Source: Tissierellia bacterium (lineage in GTDB: Bacteria; Bacillota; Clostridia; Tissierellales; Tepidimicrobiaceae). From it: DNA of 9,127 nt. This document shows positions 1-6,843 of the stretch, in pieces. Location of the stretch: NCBI GenBank assembly GCA_012518745.1, contig JAAYRM010000034.1, forward strand, positions 1-9,127, read 5' to 3'. The notes beneath the pieces are model-generated. The model searched no databases and was not told the origin of the DNA. It saw nothing but the letters and a program-made list of their open reading frames with translations. The position numbers and the translations under genes are program-made. Position 1 is the stretch's first letter, and each line of letters starts with the position of its first letter.

Positions 1-1068
1 GCCTATGATGGGGCAATAGAGGATTTGGAACTCGAGCCGGTAGATGCGCCGGATGTAAATGTGGAGCAATTGGAGAAGGGGAAACCGATAATAGTAGAAC
101 TAGAGGTAACCGTAAAACCAGAGGTAGAGCTTGGGGATTATAAGGGCATAGAAATTGAAAAACTAGAGTATAATGTTACAGAAGAAGATGTGGAAAAGGA
201 ATTAGAGTCCGTCCAGAGGGCAAATGGTAGGATAATCGACATAGGGGATAGAGAATCCCAGGATGGAGATATACTTACAATCGATTTTGAAGGGTATATA
301 GATGGCGAGCAGTTCGAGGGTGGCACGGCAGAGAATCAGGATCTAGAGATAGGAACGAATCAATTCATCCCCGGCTTTGAGGAACAGCTTGTGGGGAAGG
401 CGAAAGGTGATGAGGTAGATGTAAACGTAACCTTTCCAGAGGACTACTTCCAAGAGGATCTGAGGGGAAAAGAGGCGTTGTTCAAGGTCACAATTCATGA
501 GATCAAGGAAAGGGAACTACCAGTACTCGATGATGAATTTGCCAAGGATGTAAGCGAATTCGATACCTTAGAGGAATATAGGGAAAGCATTAGGAAGAGG
601 CTAGAGGAAGAGGCCGAGGATAGGGAACAGGTAGAATTGCGAAATAGGGCCATTGAAAAGATGGTAGAGATATCTAAAATAGATCTACCCGAGGTTATGG
701 TGGATAATCAGATCGACAATGAGATAAATGAATTCAACTATACATTACAGATGCAGGGGATGGATATGGAGCAATACTTCTCCATAACAAATACTACCAT
801 GGAGGATTTTATGGAACAGGCTAGGCCAGCGGCGGATAAGAAGGTAAGGGCCGAACTCATACTATCTAAGATAGGGGAAGTAGAGGAAATAGAGGTTACG
901 GATGAGGATATAGATGCGGAATTGGAGAAGATGGCTAAGCAATACAATCAGGAGGATGTTGAGGAGTTTAAAAGCAATATGAGGAAGGGCGATTTGGAAC
1001 ATATAAGATCGGGTATAATGAAAAACAAGGCAGTGGATTTGTTATTAGAAAATATAAAGTTTATTTAA
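1..1068 (+). CDS. tig: Trigger factor, ribosome-associated chaperone and prolyl isomerase (5' partial)
   Basis: Trigger factor docks at the ribosome exit tunnel and holds or folds nascent chains. The reading frame is open from base 1 (first visible residues AYDGAIEDLE), so the gene starts upstream; the TTG at base 25 is internal, not a start. The 355 visible residues compare with about 430 for the family, so roughly 75-80 N-terminal residues, including the ribosome-binding loop, are missing. Visible residues of about 70-155 form the FKBP-like PPIase domain, with DGDILTIDFEGYIDG and then FIPGFEEQLVG. The rest is the acidic, helical chaperone domain rich in Glu, Asp and Met, with the typical segment ELPVLDDEFAKDV near its beginning. 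TAA is at 1066-1068. clpP begins 20 bases later with no terminator between, so the two are probably cotranscribed. Identification is firm; the promoter lies outside the window. Confidence 0.96.
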   Translation, partial: AYDGAIEDLELEPVDAPDVNVEQLEKGKPIIVELEVTVKPEVELGDYKGIEIEKLEYNVTEEDVEKELESVQRANGRIIDIGDRESQDGDILTIDFEGYIDGEQFEGGTAENQDLEIGTNQFIPGFEEQLVGKAKGDEVDVNVTFPEDYFQEDLRGKEALFKVTIHEIKERELPVLDDEFAKDVSEFDTLEEYRESIRKRLEEEAEDREQVELRNRAIEKMVEISKIDLPEVMVDNQIDNEINEFNYTLQMQGMDMEQYFSITNTTMEDFMEQARPAADKKVRAELILSKIGEVEEIEVTDEDIDAELEKMAKQYNQEDVEEFKSNMRKGDLEHIRSGIMKNKAVDLLLENIKFI

Positions 1069-1088
1069 ATACCGAGGAGGGATAGGAG

Positions 1089-1673
1089 ATGGCATTAGTA
1101 CCCATTGTAGTAGAGCAGACCAATAGGGGGGAACGATCCTATGATATTTACTCTAGGCTTCTAAAGGAGAGAATAATATTTCTAGGTGGAGAGGTAAACG
1201 ATGTAATTGCGGATTTGATAGTGGCGCAACTACTATTTCTGGAAGCCGATGATCCGGATAAGGATATACAATTATATATAAATAGCCCAGGGGGTTCGGT
1301 CAGTGCCGGGTTTGCCATATATGATACCATGCAATATATCAAGCCGGATGTCTCCACCATATGTATAGGTAGGGCGGCAAGTATGGGGGCATTCCTATTG
1401 GCAGCTGGAGCTAAGGGAAAGAGATATTCGCTCCCAAATGCCGATATTATGATTCACCAACCCTTGGGGGGAATGCAAGGTCAGGCAGAGGATATCAGAA
1501 TTCATGCTGAGAAAATCGTTCAGACAAGGGAGCTAATAAATAGGATATTGAGTGAAAGAACGGGCCAGAGTTTTGAGAAGATATCGAGGGATGCAGATAG
1601 AGATTTCTTTATGACTGCTACACAAGCCAAGGAATATGGTATAATAGATGATGTGATAGAATCAGCTAAATAA
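1089..1673 (+). CDS. clpP: ATP-dependent Clp protease proteolytic subunit ClpP
   Basis: ClpP is the serine peptidase that forms a double heptameric barrel and degrades proteins fed in by ClpX or other Clp ATPases in the cytoplasm. The 194-residue product matches the family length. The catalytic triad is visible: Ser98 in GRAASMGAF, His123 in IMIHQP and Asp172 in DADRDFF. The oxyanion-hole segment SPGGSVSAG is at residues 66-74. The ATG at 1089 is supported by GAGGAGG at 1074-1080, 8 bases upstream. The N-terminus (MALVPIVVEQTNRGERSYDIYSRLL) has the usual short propeptide and axial-loop form. It sits between tig and clpX, with 18 bases to clpX and no terminator on either side, so the ClpXP protease is probably made from one transcript with trigger factor. 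Nothing is unusual in the protein. Confidence 0.98.
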   Translation: MALVPIVVEQTNRGERSYDIYSRLLKERIIFLGGEVNDVIADLIVAQLLFLEADDPDKDIQLYINSPGGSVSAGFAIYDTMQYIKPDVSTICIGRAASMGAFLLAAGAKGKRYSLPNADIMIHQPLGGMQGQAEDIRIHAEKIVQTRELINRILSERTGQSFEKISRDADRDFFMTATQAKEYGIIDDVIESAK

Positions 1674-1691
1674 TAGAAATGAGGTGTTACA

Positions 1692-2972
1692 ATGACAAAG
1701 CACGATGACAAGCAGCTGCGTTGCTCCTTTTGTGGGAAACCTCAAGATCAGGTTAGAAGGCTTATTGCAGGACCAAATGTCTTTATCTGTGATGAATGTA
1801 TAGAACTATGTCAGGAGATAATAGATGAGGAATTCATTGAGAACTTCGATTATGAATTGGAGGAGCTACCAAGACCTGGGGATATCAATGAAACCCTAAG
1901 TGATTATGTGATCAAGCAGGATAGGGCTAAAAAGGTCCTAGCCGTTGCAGTATATAATCATTATAAGAGGATAAATAGAAAACCATCCAAGACCAACGAT
2001 GTTGAGTTACAGAAGAGCAATATAGTTATGGTCGGACCTACGGGTTCGGGCAAGACATTGCTTGCACAAACATTAGCTAAGATATTAAATGTACCGTTTG
2101 CGATTGCCGATGCGACTTCCCTAACGGAAGCTGGATATGTGGGGGAGGACGTTGAGAACATAATCCTAAAGCTAATCCAAGCTGCGGATTATGATATAGA
2201 AAGGGCAGAACAGGGTATAGTTTATATAGATGAGATCGACAAGGTGGCCCGTAAGACTGAAAACCCCTCTATTACGAGGGATGTCAGTGGGGAAGGGGTT
2301 CAACAGGCATTGCTAAAGGTTCTCGAGGGCACCATAGCCAACGTACCACCGCAGGGGGGAAGGAAGCATCCCCATCAGGAATTTATACAGGTGGATACAA
2401 CCAATATACTATTCATAGTTGGAGGGGCCTTTGATGGCATAGATAAGATCATTGGCAATAGGTTGGATACAAAGGCTATGGGATTCGGAGCTGATATAAG
2501 GGGTAGGGAGGACGTAAAGATAGGCGAATTGCTAAAGGAAATGCGTCCCGAAGACCTGCTAAAATATGGCCTGATACCGGAGTTTGTTGGTAGATTGCCG
2601 GTAATAGTTACCCTTGAAGAATTGGATGAGGAGTCTTTAGTGAAAATATTAACGGAGCCCAAAAATGCTCTTGTGAAGCAATATAAGGAGCTATTCCAGA
2701 TGGACGGGGTGGAATTGGAGTTCGAGGAAGAGGCCTTAAGGATTATAGCCCGGAAAGCTATGGAAAGAAAGACGGGGGCAAGGGGATTACGGAGCATCAT
2801 AGAGGAAACCCTATTGGATATAATGTATGAGATACCCTCTAGGGATGAGATAGAAAAATGTCTCATAACCAAAGAGGTCATATTGAACAATGCAGAACCC
2901 ACGTTGGTATTAGCTAAAAGAAAGTCCAAAGACGGTGCTAAAAAGGATGGCAAAAGGGAATCGGTATCATAG
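1692..2972 (+). CDS. clpX: ClpX, AAA+ unfoldase partner of ClpP
   Basis: ClpX is a hexameric ATPase that recognises, unfolds and threads substrates into ClpP. The 426-residue length is normal. The N-terminal zinc-binding domain has Cys11, Cys14, Cys33 and Cys36. Walker A is GPTGSGKT at 115-122 and Walker B IVYIDEID at 176-183. The pore-1 loop GYVG is at 148-151, the RKH loop at 224-226, an arginine finger at Arg301 in PEFVGRLP, and sensor-2 GARGLR at 362-367. The loop that docks on ClpP reads Met-Gly-Phe at 263-265 rather than the classical Ile-Gly-Phe. The C-terminus ends in a short lysine-rich tail. The start at 1692 follows GAGGTG at 1681-1686. The gene ends the tig-clpP-clpX cluster; a strong terminator begins 8 bases after its stop. 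Confidence 0.98.
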   Translation: MTKHDDKQLRCSFCGKPQDQVRRLIAGPNVFICDECIELCQEIIDEEFIENFDYELEELPRPGDINETLSDYVIKQDRAKKVLAVAVYNHYKRINRKPSKTNDVELQKSNIVMVGPTGSGKTLLAQTLAKILNVPFAIADATSLTEAGYVGEDVENIILKLIQAADYDIERAEQGIVYIDEIDKVARKTENPSITRDVSGEGVQQALLKVLEGTIANVPPQGGRKHPHQEFIQVDTTNILFIVGGAFDGIDKIIGNRLDTKAMGFGADIRGREDVKIGELLKEMRPEDLLKYGLIPEFVGRLPVIVTLEELDEESLVKILTEPKNALVKQYKELFQMDGVELEFEEEALRIIARKAMERKTGARGLRSIIEETLLDIMYEIPSRDEIEKCLITKEVILNNAEPTLVLAKRKSKDGAKKDGKRESVS

Positions 2973-2980
2973 GAAAAGAG

Positions 2981-3005
2981 GGCTCACAGTTTAGTGAGCC
3001 TTTTT
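2981..3005 (+). terminator. Rho-independent terminator after clpX
   Basis: A perfect 7-bp stem, GGCTCAC (2981-2987) pairing with GTGAGCC (2994-3000), closes a 6-base loop and is followed directly by TTTTT and then CTTT. The A-rich run before the stem can pair with the T run and extend the helix. It lies just after the clpX stop and marks the end of the tig-clpP-clpX transcript, so lon needs its own promoter or read-through. Confidence 0.9.
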
Positions 3006-3060
3006 CTTTGAAGATCTATTAGATTGCTTATTTCATCCGATAGGGAATCGTATAGATGTA

Positions 3061-3067
3061 AAGGGAG
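3061..3067 (+). promoter_or_regulatory. Ribosome binding site that fixes the lon start
   Basis: AAGGGAG followed by TGAG lies 7 bases before the ATG at 3075. The frame stays open upstream to a TTG at 3024, but that start has no Shine-Dalgarno sequence and the extra 17 residues do not look like Lon. The ATG at 3075 is therefore preferred. Confidence 0.75.
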
Positions 3068-3074
3068 TGAGATC

Positions 3075-5435
3075 ATGGATAAGGAACAGAGCACTATGAA
3101 ATATAGGATATTACCCCTCATACCCTTAAGAGGTATGACGGTATTTCCACATATGGTTATTCATTTCGATGTGGGGAGGGATAAATCGATAAAAGCCCTA
3201 GATCAGGCGATGGTAGATGATTCGTTGATATTCCTATGTACCCAGCGGGATGCAAGGACGGAGGACCCGGGAATAGATGAATTCTACCATATAGGTACCG
3301 TGGCGAAGATAAAGCAGATGCTAAAACTGCCCGGTGGAAGCATAAGGGTATTGGTGGAAGGGATAGATAGGGGCGAAGTGGTAGAAATCCTCGATGAGGA
3401 CGAATACTTTGAATCCAAAATAGAGGTATTTCAATATGAGCCCGAGGAGATAACCATAGATAAGCAGATCGAGGGTGCGATGAGATTGGTAATCACCGAT
3501 TTCGAGGAGTACCTGGTATTGAATAATAAGCTATCGCCGGATATACTATTGGCCATTGCGGATATAGAGGATCCAGGTAGGCTGGCGGATGTGATAGCAT
3601 CCTATATAAGCTTCAAGATAGAAGAACATCAGGAGATCCTGGAAACCTTCGATTTCTATGAGCGTTTAGAGGTGCTTCATAGGCTGCTGAAGGAAGAGAT
3701 AGAATTACTGGAGATAGAGGATAAGATCAATAAGAGGGTAAAAAAGCAGATAACCAAGGTCCAGAAGGAATACTATCTAAAGGAGCAGATGAAGGCGATT
3801 CAAAAGGAATTAGGCGAGGATGGAGAATTAGCCGAAGAGATTGAGAAGTATAGGGAAGAGATAGATGGTATAGATATGCCAGAGGAGGTCAGGCAGAAGG
3901 CCCTCAAGGAGCTAGATAGGCTCAATAGGATGTCGCCGCAATTTGCGGAAACGGCCGTTATAAGGACGTATCTGGATTGGATTGTAGAGCTCCCGTGGGA
4001 TAAGGAGACCGAGGATAAGATAGATATAAAGAAGGCCAGGGATATTTTAAATCAGGATCATTATGGCCTGGAGGATGTAAAGGAAAGGATATTGGAATTC
4101 ATCGCCATAAGGAAGTTAGCCACGAGGCTTAAGGGGCCCATTTTATGTCTAGTGGGGCCACCAGGAGTGGGTAAAACCTCCATTGCAAAATCCATTGCTA
4201 GGGCGCTAGGACGTGAATTCGTTCGAATGTCCCTGGGTGGAATGCGGGATGAGGCGGAAATTAGAGGGCATAGGAAGACATATGTAGGAGCGATGCCGGG
4301 GAGGATTATCAGCTCGATGAGAAAGGCCGGTGTTAAGAATCCAGTCTTTCTATTCGATGAAATAGATAAATTGGATACCGGGTTTAGGGGCGATCCAGCT
4401 AGTGCGCTATTGGAGGTCCTAGATCCGGAGCAGAACGTGACGTTTACAGATCATTTTTTAGAGGTGCCATTCGATCTATCCAAGGTATTGTTCGTCACCA
4501 CGGCCAATACGGTAAACTCCATACCAAGGGCTCTATTGGATAGGATGGAAGTGATTAGAATAGGCGGGTATACCGAGGAGGAGAAGCTGAGAATTGCAAT
4601 AGACTATCTATTGCCAAAGCAGCTAAAGGAACATGGCCTTGAGGAGGGCAATTTGGGGATATCCGAAAACGCCATCAGGAGTATAGTAAACCATTATACT
4701 AGGGAAGCCGGTGTTAGGACATTGGAGAGGAATATCGCCAATATCTGCAGGAAGGCCGCAAAGAGGATAGTGGAATCGAATGTAAAGCGGGTTAGGATAA
4801 ATGTAGGCAATCTTCATAGATACCTCGGCGTGCCGAAATATCGATTCGATATTCAGGAAAAGGAAGACCAGATAGGGGTGGCAACCGGATTGGCCTGGAC
4901 CGCCTTTGGCGGGGATACCCTCTCGATAGAGGTCAACTCCATGAAGGGCACGGGCAAACTTCAACTGACAGGACAGCTGGGGGAGGTAATGAAGGAATCT
5001 GCGATGGCTGGCATTAGCTATATCAGGGCTAATTCGGATTCCCTCGGGATAGATGATGGTTTCTATAAGGATATGGATATCCATGTACATGTTCCAGAGG
5101 GTGCCATACCGAAGGATGGACCATCCGCCGGAATCACCATGACAACAGCCGCCATATCAGCCCTGACCAACGTTCCGGTTGCAAGGGATATAGCCATGAC
5201 CGGGGAGGTTACGTTGAGGGGCAGGGTACTACCCGTAGGGGGTATCAAGGAAAAGACCCTAGCGGCCAACAGGATGGGTATTAAGAGAATTCTAATACCC
5301 TTCGAAAACGATAAGGATTTGGAAGAAGTGCCGACTAAGATCAGGAATAAGATGGACTTTATCTTGGTTAAGAATATGGATCAGGTTCTCGAGCACTCAC
5401 TATTGAAAGAGGAAGATAGCCATGAAAATAATTAA
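3075..5435 (+). CDS. lon: ATP-dependent protease Lon (LonA type)
   Basis: Lon is a cytoplasmic homo-oligomeric AAA+ serine protease that degrades misfolded and some regulatory proteins. From the ATG at 3075 the product has 786 residues, usual for LonA. The N-terminal substrate-recognition domain begins at about residue 10 (RILPLIPLRGMTVFPHMV). A charged helical, coiled-coil linker covers about 205-265. The AAA+ module has Walker A GPPGVGKT at 361-368 and Walker B VFLFDEID at 424-431. The protease domain carries the Ser-Lys dyad: Ser684 in PKDGPSAG and Lys727 in GGIKEK. There is no transmembrane segment, so this is LonA and not LonB. I saw no CIRCE or CtsR-type heat-shock operator in the 102 bases before it, and only weak promoter matches. 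Its end overlaps engB by 14 bases, suggesting coupled translation. No lonB gene lies between clpX and lon, unlike in B. subtilis. Confidence 0.98.
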   Translation: MDKEQSTMKYRILPLIPLRGMTVFPHMVIHFDVGRDKSIKALDQAMVDDSLIFLCTQRDARTEDPGIDEFYHIGTVAKIKQMLKLPGGSIRVLVEGIDRGEVVEILDEDEYFESKIEVFQYEPEEITIDKQIEGAMRLVITDFEEYLVLNNKLSPDILLAIADIEDPGRLADVIASYISFKIEEHQEILETFDFYERLEVLHRLLKEEIELLEIEDKINKRVKKQITKVQKEYYLKEQMKAIQKELGEDGELAEEIEKYREEIDGIDMPEEVRQKALKELDRLNRMSPQFAETAVIRTYLDWIVELPWDKETEDKIDIKKARDILNQDHYGLEDVKERILEFIAIRKLATRLKGPILCLVGPPGVGKTSIAKSIARALGREFVRMSLGGMRDEAEIRGHRKTYVGAMPGRIISSMRKAGVKNPVFLFDEIDKLDTGFRGDPASALLEVLDPEQNVTFTDHFLEVPFDLSKVLFVTTANTVNSIPRALLDRMEVIRIGGYTEEEKLRIAIDYLLPKQLKEHGLEEGNLGISENAIRSIVNHYTREAGVRTLERNIANICRKAAKRIVESNVKRVRINVGNLHRYLGVPKYRFDIQEKEDQIGVATGLAWTAFGGDTLSIEVNSMKGTGKLQLTGQLGEVMKESAMAGISYIRANSDSLGIDDGFYKDMDIHVHVPEGAIPKDGPSAGITMTTAAISALTNVPVARDIAMTGEVTLRGRVLPVGGIKEKTLAANRMGIKRILIPFENDKDLEEVPTKIRNKMDFILVKNMDQVLEHSLLKEEDSHENN

Positions 5436-6027
5436 AGCCGAGTTGGATAGGATCGCCGTAAATACCGAGCAATACCCCGATGAATGCCTGAAGGAAATCG
5501 CCTTTGCGGGAAGATCCAATGTGGGGAAGTCCTCCTTTATAAATGCTATGCTAAACAGGCATAGCCTGGCAAGAACTAGCGGTAAACCCGGCAAGACCAG
5601 GACCATAAATTTCTATAATGTAAATGATGAGTTCAGATTTGTAGATTTACCGGGCTATGGCTATGCTAGGGTATCCAAGAAGGAGCAACAAAAATGGGGT
5701 TCCATAATTGAAGAATATATCAATATCAGAAGGAATTTAGTGGATATCGTTCTATTGGTAGATATAAGACATGAACCAACCGAGCAGGATGTGTCCATGT
5801 ATAGCTGGATAGCTAGTCTGGGCTTTACGGGTCTGGTTATAGCCACTAAGGCGGATAAGGTATCCAGGAGTAGATATGGATCGAGTGTAGATATGATACG
5901 GAAGAGGTTAGGGGTTTCGGATACGAACCTTATCCTCCCCTACTCATCAGTCGACAGATATAATCGGGATGAAGCCTGGTTGAAATTGAATGCATTGTTG
6001 GAAGATAAGGAGCAGCCACCTAGGTAG
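5422..6027 (+). CDS. engB: EngB/YsxC family GTPase, ribosome biogenesis
   Basis: EngB (YsxC, YihA) is a TRAFAC-class GTPase required for late assembly of the 50S ribosomal subunit in B. subtilis and is generally essential. The 201-residue product shows all G motifs: G1 GRSNVGKSS at 30-38, the PGKTRT segment at 56-61 containing the G2 threonine, G3 DLPGYGYA at 75-82, G4 TKAD at 142-145 and a G5-like YSS at 174-176. The start at 5422 lies inside the last codons of lon in another frame, 14 bases before the lon stop ends. AAAGAGG at 5406-5412 is its ribosome binding site, so it probably depends on lon translation and transcription. The lon-engB pairing is conserved in Firmicutes. The stop (6025-6027) falls in the loop of a hairpin shared with the convergent rubredoxin gene. 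Confidence 0.97.
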   Translation: MKIIKAELDRIAVNTEQYPDECLKEIAFAGRSNVGKSSFINAMLNRHSLARTSGKPGKTRTINFYNVNDEFRFVDLPGYGYARVSKKEQQKWGSIIEEYINIRRNLVDIVLLVDIRHEPTEQDVSMYSWIASLGFTGLVIATKADKVSRSRYGSSVDMIRKRLGVSDTNLILPYSSVDRYNRDEAWLKLNALLEDKEQPPR

Positions 6028-6037
6028 ATGGCTGCTC
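6010..6037. terminator. Hairpin between convergent engB and rubredoxin genes, possible bidirectional terminator
   Basis: GAGCAGCCA (6010-6018) pairs perfectly with TGGCTGCTC (6029-6037) over 9 bp with a 10-base loop. It overlaps the last codons and the stop of engB and ends 7 bases before the rubredoxin stop codon on the other strand. Neither side has a strong T run: TAAAAATTATT follows on the + strand and CTTATCTTCC on the minus strand. Termination in either direction is therefore inferred from the position between converging genes. Confidence 0.5.
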
Positions 6038-6043
6038 TAAAAA

Positions 6044-6202
6044 TTATTCCTTCACAAACATATCCTGAGTTGCACCGCATATTGGGCAAACCCAGTCATC
6101 TGGCAATACCTCAAAAGGAGTTCCTGGCTCTATGTCGTTATCCGGATCTCCCTCTGCTGGATCATAGACGTATCCACATGGCTCACAAATATACCTATCC
6201 AT
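6044..6202 (-). CDS. Rubredoxin
   Basis: Rubredoxin is a small soluble one-electron carrier with a single iron held by four cysteines. In anaerobes it often passes electrons to oxygen- or peroxide-reducing enzymes such as rubrerythrin or flavodiiron proteins. The minus-strand frame encodes 52 residues, the typical size. It starts MDRYICEPCGYVYDP and ends DDWVCPICGATQDMFVKE. The iron ligands are Cys6 and Cys9 (CEPCG) and Cys39 and Cys42 (CPICG), with the usual acidic middle segment DPDNDIEPGTPF. The ATG complement is at 6200-6202, preceded on its strand by AAAGGGG (6211-6217), 8 bases away. It converges on engB and diverges from the HATPase gene. No redox partner gene is in the window, so its electron acceptor cannot be named. 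A + strand open frame at 6028-6285 over the same bases is a shadow of it. Confidence 0.96.
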   Translation of the reverse strand: MDRYICEPCGYVYDPAEGDPDNDIEPGTPFEVLPDDWVCPICGATQDMFVKE

Positions 6203-6234
6203 TTACACTTCCCCTTTCATTATGTAATCAATGC

Positions 6235-6335
6235 AATTTTACCCAAATAAGCAGGAGTTTAAACTATATTATAGATGATATATGAAAATAGTGGTCCATA
6301 TATTGAGATTAAAGAGGGCCATTATGGGTAAAATT
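6235..6335. repeat. 11-base perfect inverted repeat in the divergent intergenic region
   Basis: AATTTTACCCA at 6235-6245 is the exact reverse complement of TGGGTAAAATT at 6325-6335, with arm centres 90 bases apart. The arms are too distant for a simple terminator. The left arm covers the candidate -10 of the rubredoxin gene. The right arm ends where the AT-rich TATAAT words before the HATPase gene begin. This placement fits paired operator sites or simply similar promoter cores facing opposite ways. A shorter 7-base inverted repeat, ATATATG (6278-6284) and CATATAT (6297-6303), lies near the middle and may be chance in AT-rich DNA. Confidence 0.45.
6236..6263 (-). promoter_or_regulatory. Candidate sigma-A type promoter for the rubredoxin gene
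   Basis: Read on the minus strand, TTTAAA (6263-6258) and TAAAAT (6241-6236) are separated by 16 bases. These match the -35 and -10 consensus at 4 and 5 of 6 positions. Transcription would start near 6229, giving a leader of about 25-30 bases that contains the AAAGGGG ribosome binding site. The -10 element lies within the left arm of the 11-base inverted repeat. Confidence 0.5.
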
Positions 6336-6350
6336 ATAATAGTTTATAAT
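6303..6350 (+). promoter_or_regulatory. Probable promoter region of the HATPase gene, exact elements unclear
   Basis: The stretch holds TTGAGA (6303-6308), TAAAAT (6329-6334) and two perfect TATAAT words (6335-6340 and 6345-6350). No pair has both a good -35 and a 16-18 base spacing; TTGAGA to TAAAAT is 20 bases. A promoter is expected because the gene is divergent from rubredoxin, but which -10 is used cannot be decided by reading. Confidence 0.3.
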
Positions 6351-6374
6351 ATAATAAGAATAGGCGGGGTTTAG

Positions 6375-6764
6375 ATGGCTTTCAAACTTCATGGCTCGGT
6401 ATGTAGCGATCTAGATGAGATTAAGGATTTCATAAATGATATACTAGATAGGTTGGATACCGTAGTAGAAGATGAAAATCTAATGTTCGATATAAAATTG
6501 ATACTAAACGAATTGATCATAAATGGGGTTATCCACGGCAATAGATGTAATAGGAAGAAATGCATAGATCTATATCTAGAGATAATCGATGATGCCGTCA
6601 GGATAGAGGTCAAGGATCAGGGGAAGGGAATCGACTGTAATGCAGGCATATATGACCCGGAGGAATTAAAGGTCTGTGGCAGGGGGCTCGTTATAGTGGA
6701 TGGGCTATCGGATGAGATGTATATAGATAAAAATAGGATAGTAGCGGTGAAATATATGGTATAA
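6375..6764 (+). CDS. Small HATPase, anti-sigma factor / serine-protein kinase-like (RsbW/SpoIIAB type)
   Basis: The product has 129 residues and one GHKL ATP-binding domain. The N box is NELIINGVIHGN at 45-56, with Glu46 as the expected catalytic base and Asn50 as the magnesium ligand. The G1 box is DQGKGID at 81-87 and the G2 box GRGLVIV at 102-108. Proteins of this kind bind sigma factors or phosphorylate anti-sigma-factor antagonists (RsbW, SpoIIAB). The size excludes a full histidine kinase: there is no sensor, membrane or dimerisation segment. The ATG at 6375 directly follows an in-frame TAG, so no longer start exists; AGGCGGGG at 6362-6369 serves as ribosome binding site. It stands alone, with no STAS antagonist or sigma gene beside it, so its partner is unknown. 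It has five cysteines (10, 58, 63, 88, 101), many for its length. The family call is firm; the exact role is open. Confidence 0.85.
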   Translation: MAFKLHGSVCSDLDEIKDFINDILDRLDTVVEDENLMFDIKLILNELIINGVIHGNRCNRKKCIDLYLEIIDDAVRIEVKDQGKGIDCNAGIYDPEELKVCGRGLVIVDGLSDEMYIDKNRIVAVKYMV

Positions 6765-6765
6765 G

Positions 6766-6784
6766 GGCAGGGGATGACCCTGCC
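6766..6784 (+). terminator. Hairpin after the HATPase gene, probable terminator or attenuator before typA
   Basis: GGCAGGG (6766-6772) pairs with CCCTGCC (6778-6784) around a 5-base loop, starting two bases after the HATPase stop. The stem is GC-rich, but what follows is ATTATATGCTATTTT rather than a solid T run. It could terminate the HATPase transcript or partly limit read-through into typA, which starts 59 bases on. I found no convincing promoter between the hairpin and typA. Confidence 0.55.
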
Positions 6785-6824
6785 ATTATATGCTATTTTG
6801 GATGAAAACAATATAAATTTAAAC

Positions 6825-6834
6825 GGGAAGTGAT
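6825..6834 (+). promoter_or_regulatory. Ribosome binding site of typA with long spacing
   Basis: GGGAAGTGAT matches the extended anti-Shine-Dalgarno complement well, but its GGAAG core is 13 bases from the ATG at 6844, longer than at the other genes here. There is no in-frame ATG, GTG or TTG between the in-frame TAA at 6820-6822 and 6844, and the N-terminus fits TypA, so the start stands. Confidence 0.6.
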
Positions 6835-6843
6835 TATCTTTTT

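Noticed and set aside
25..27. TTG at base 25 as the start of trigger factor
   Set aside because: The frame continues upstream to the window edge with trigger-factor-like sequence, and the resulting protein would lack the ribosome-binding domain.
3008..3036. Promoter for lon: TTGAAG with TTTCAT 17 bases on
   Set aside because: The -35 and -10 matches are weak and the first part overlaps the terminator T run; not strong enough to list as a feature.
3024..3074. Longer lon start at TTG 3024
   Set aside because: It has no ribosome binding site and the extra residues are not Lon-like, while the ATG at 3075 has AAGGGAG at good spacing.
4623..5090. Minus-strand open frame of 155 residues inside lon
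   Set aside because: It lies entirely opposite the conserved Lon AAA+ and protease region. I see no recognisable domain in it, and it fits a composition-driven antisense frame.
6028..6285. + strand open frame of 85 residues after engB
   Set aside because: It is a shadow of the minus-strand rubredoxin, which has both CxxC motifs, a ribosome binding site and the family length. The + frame begins inside the engB hairpin and resembles nothing known.
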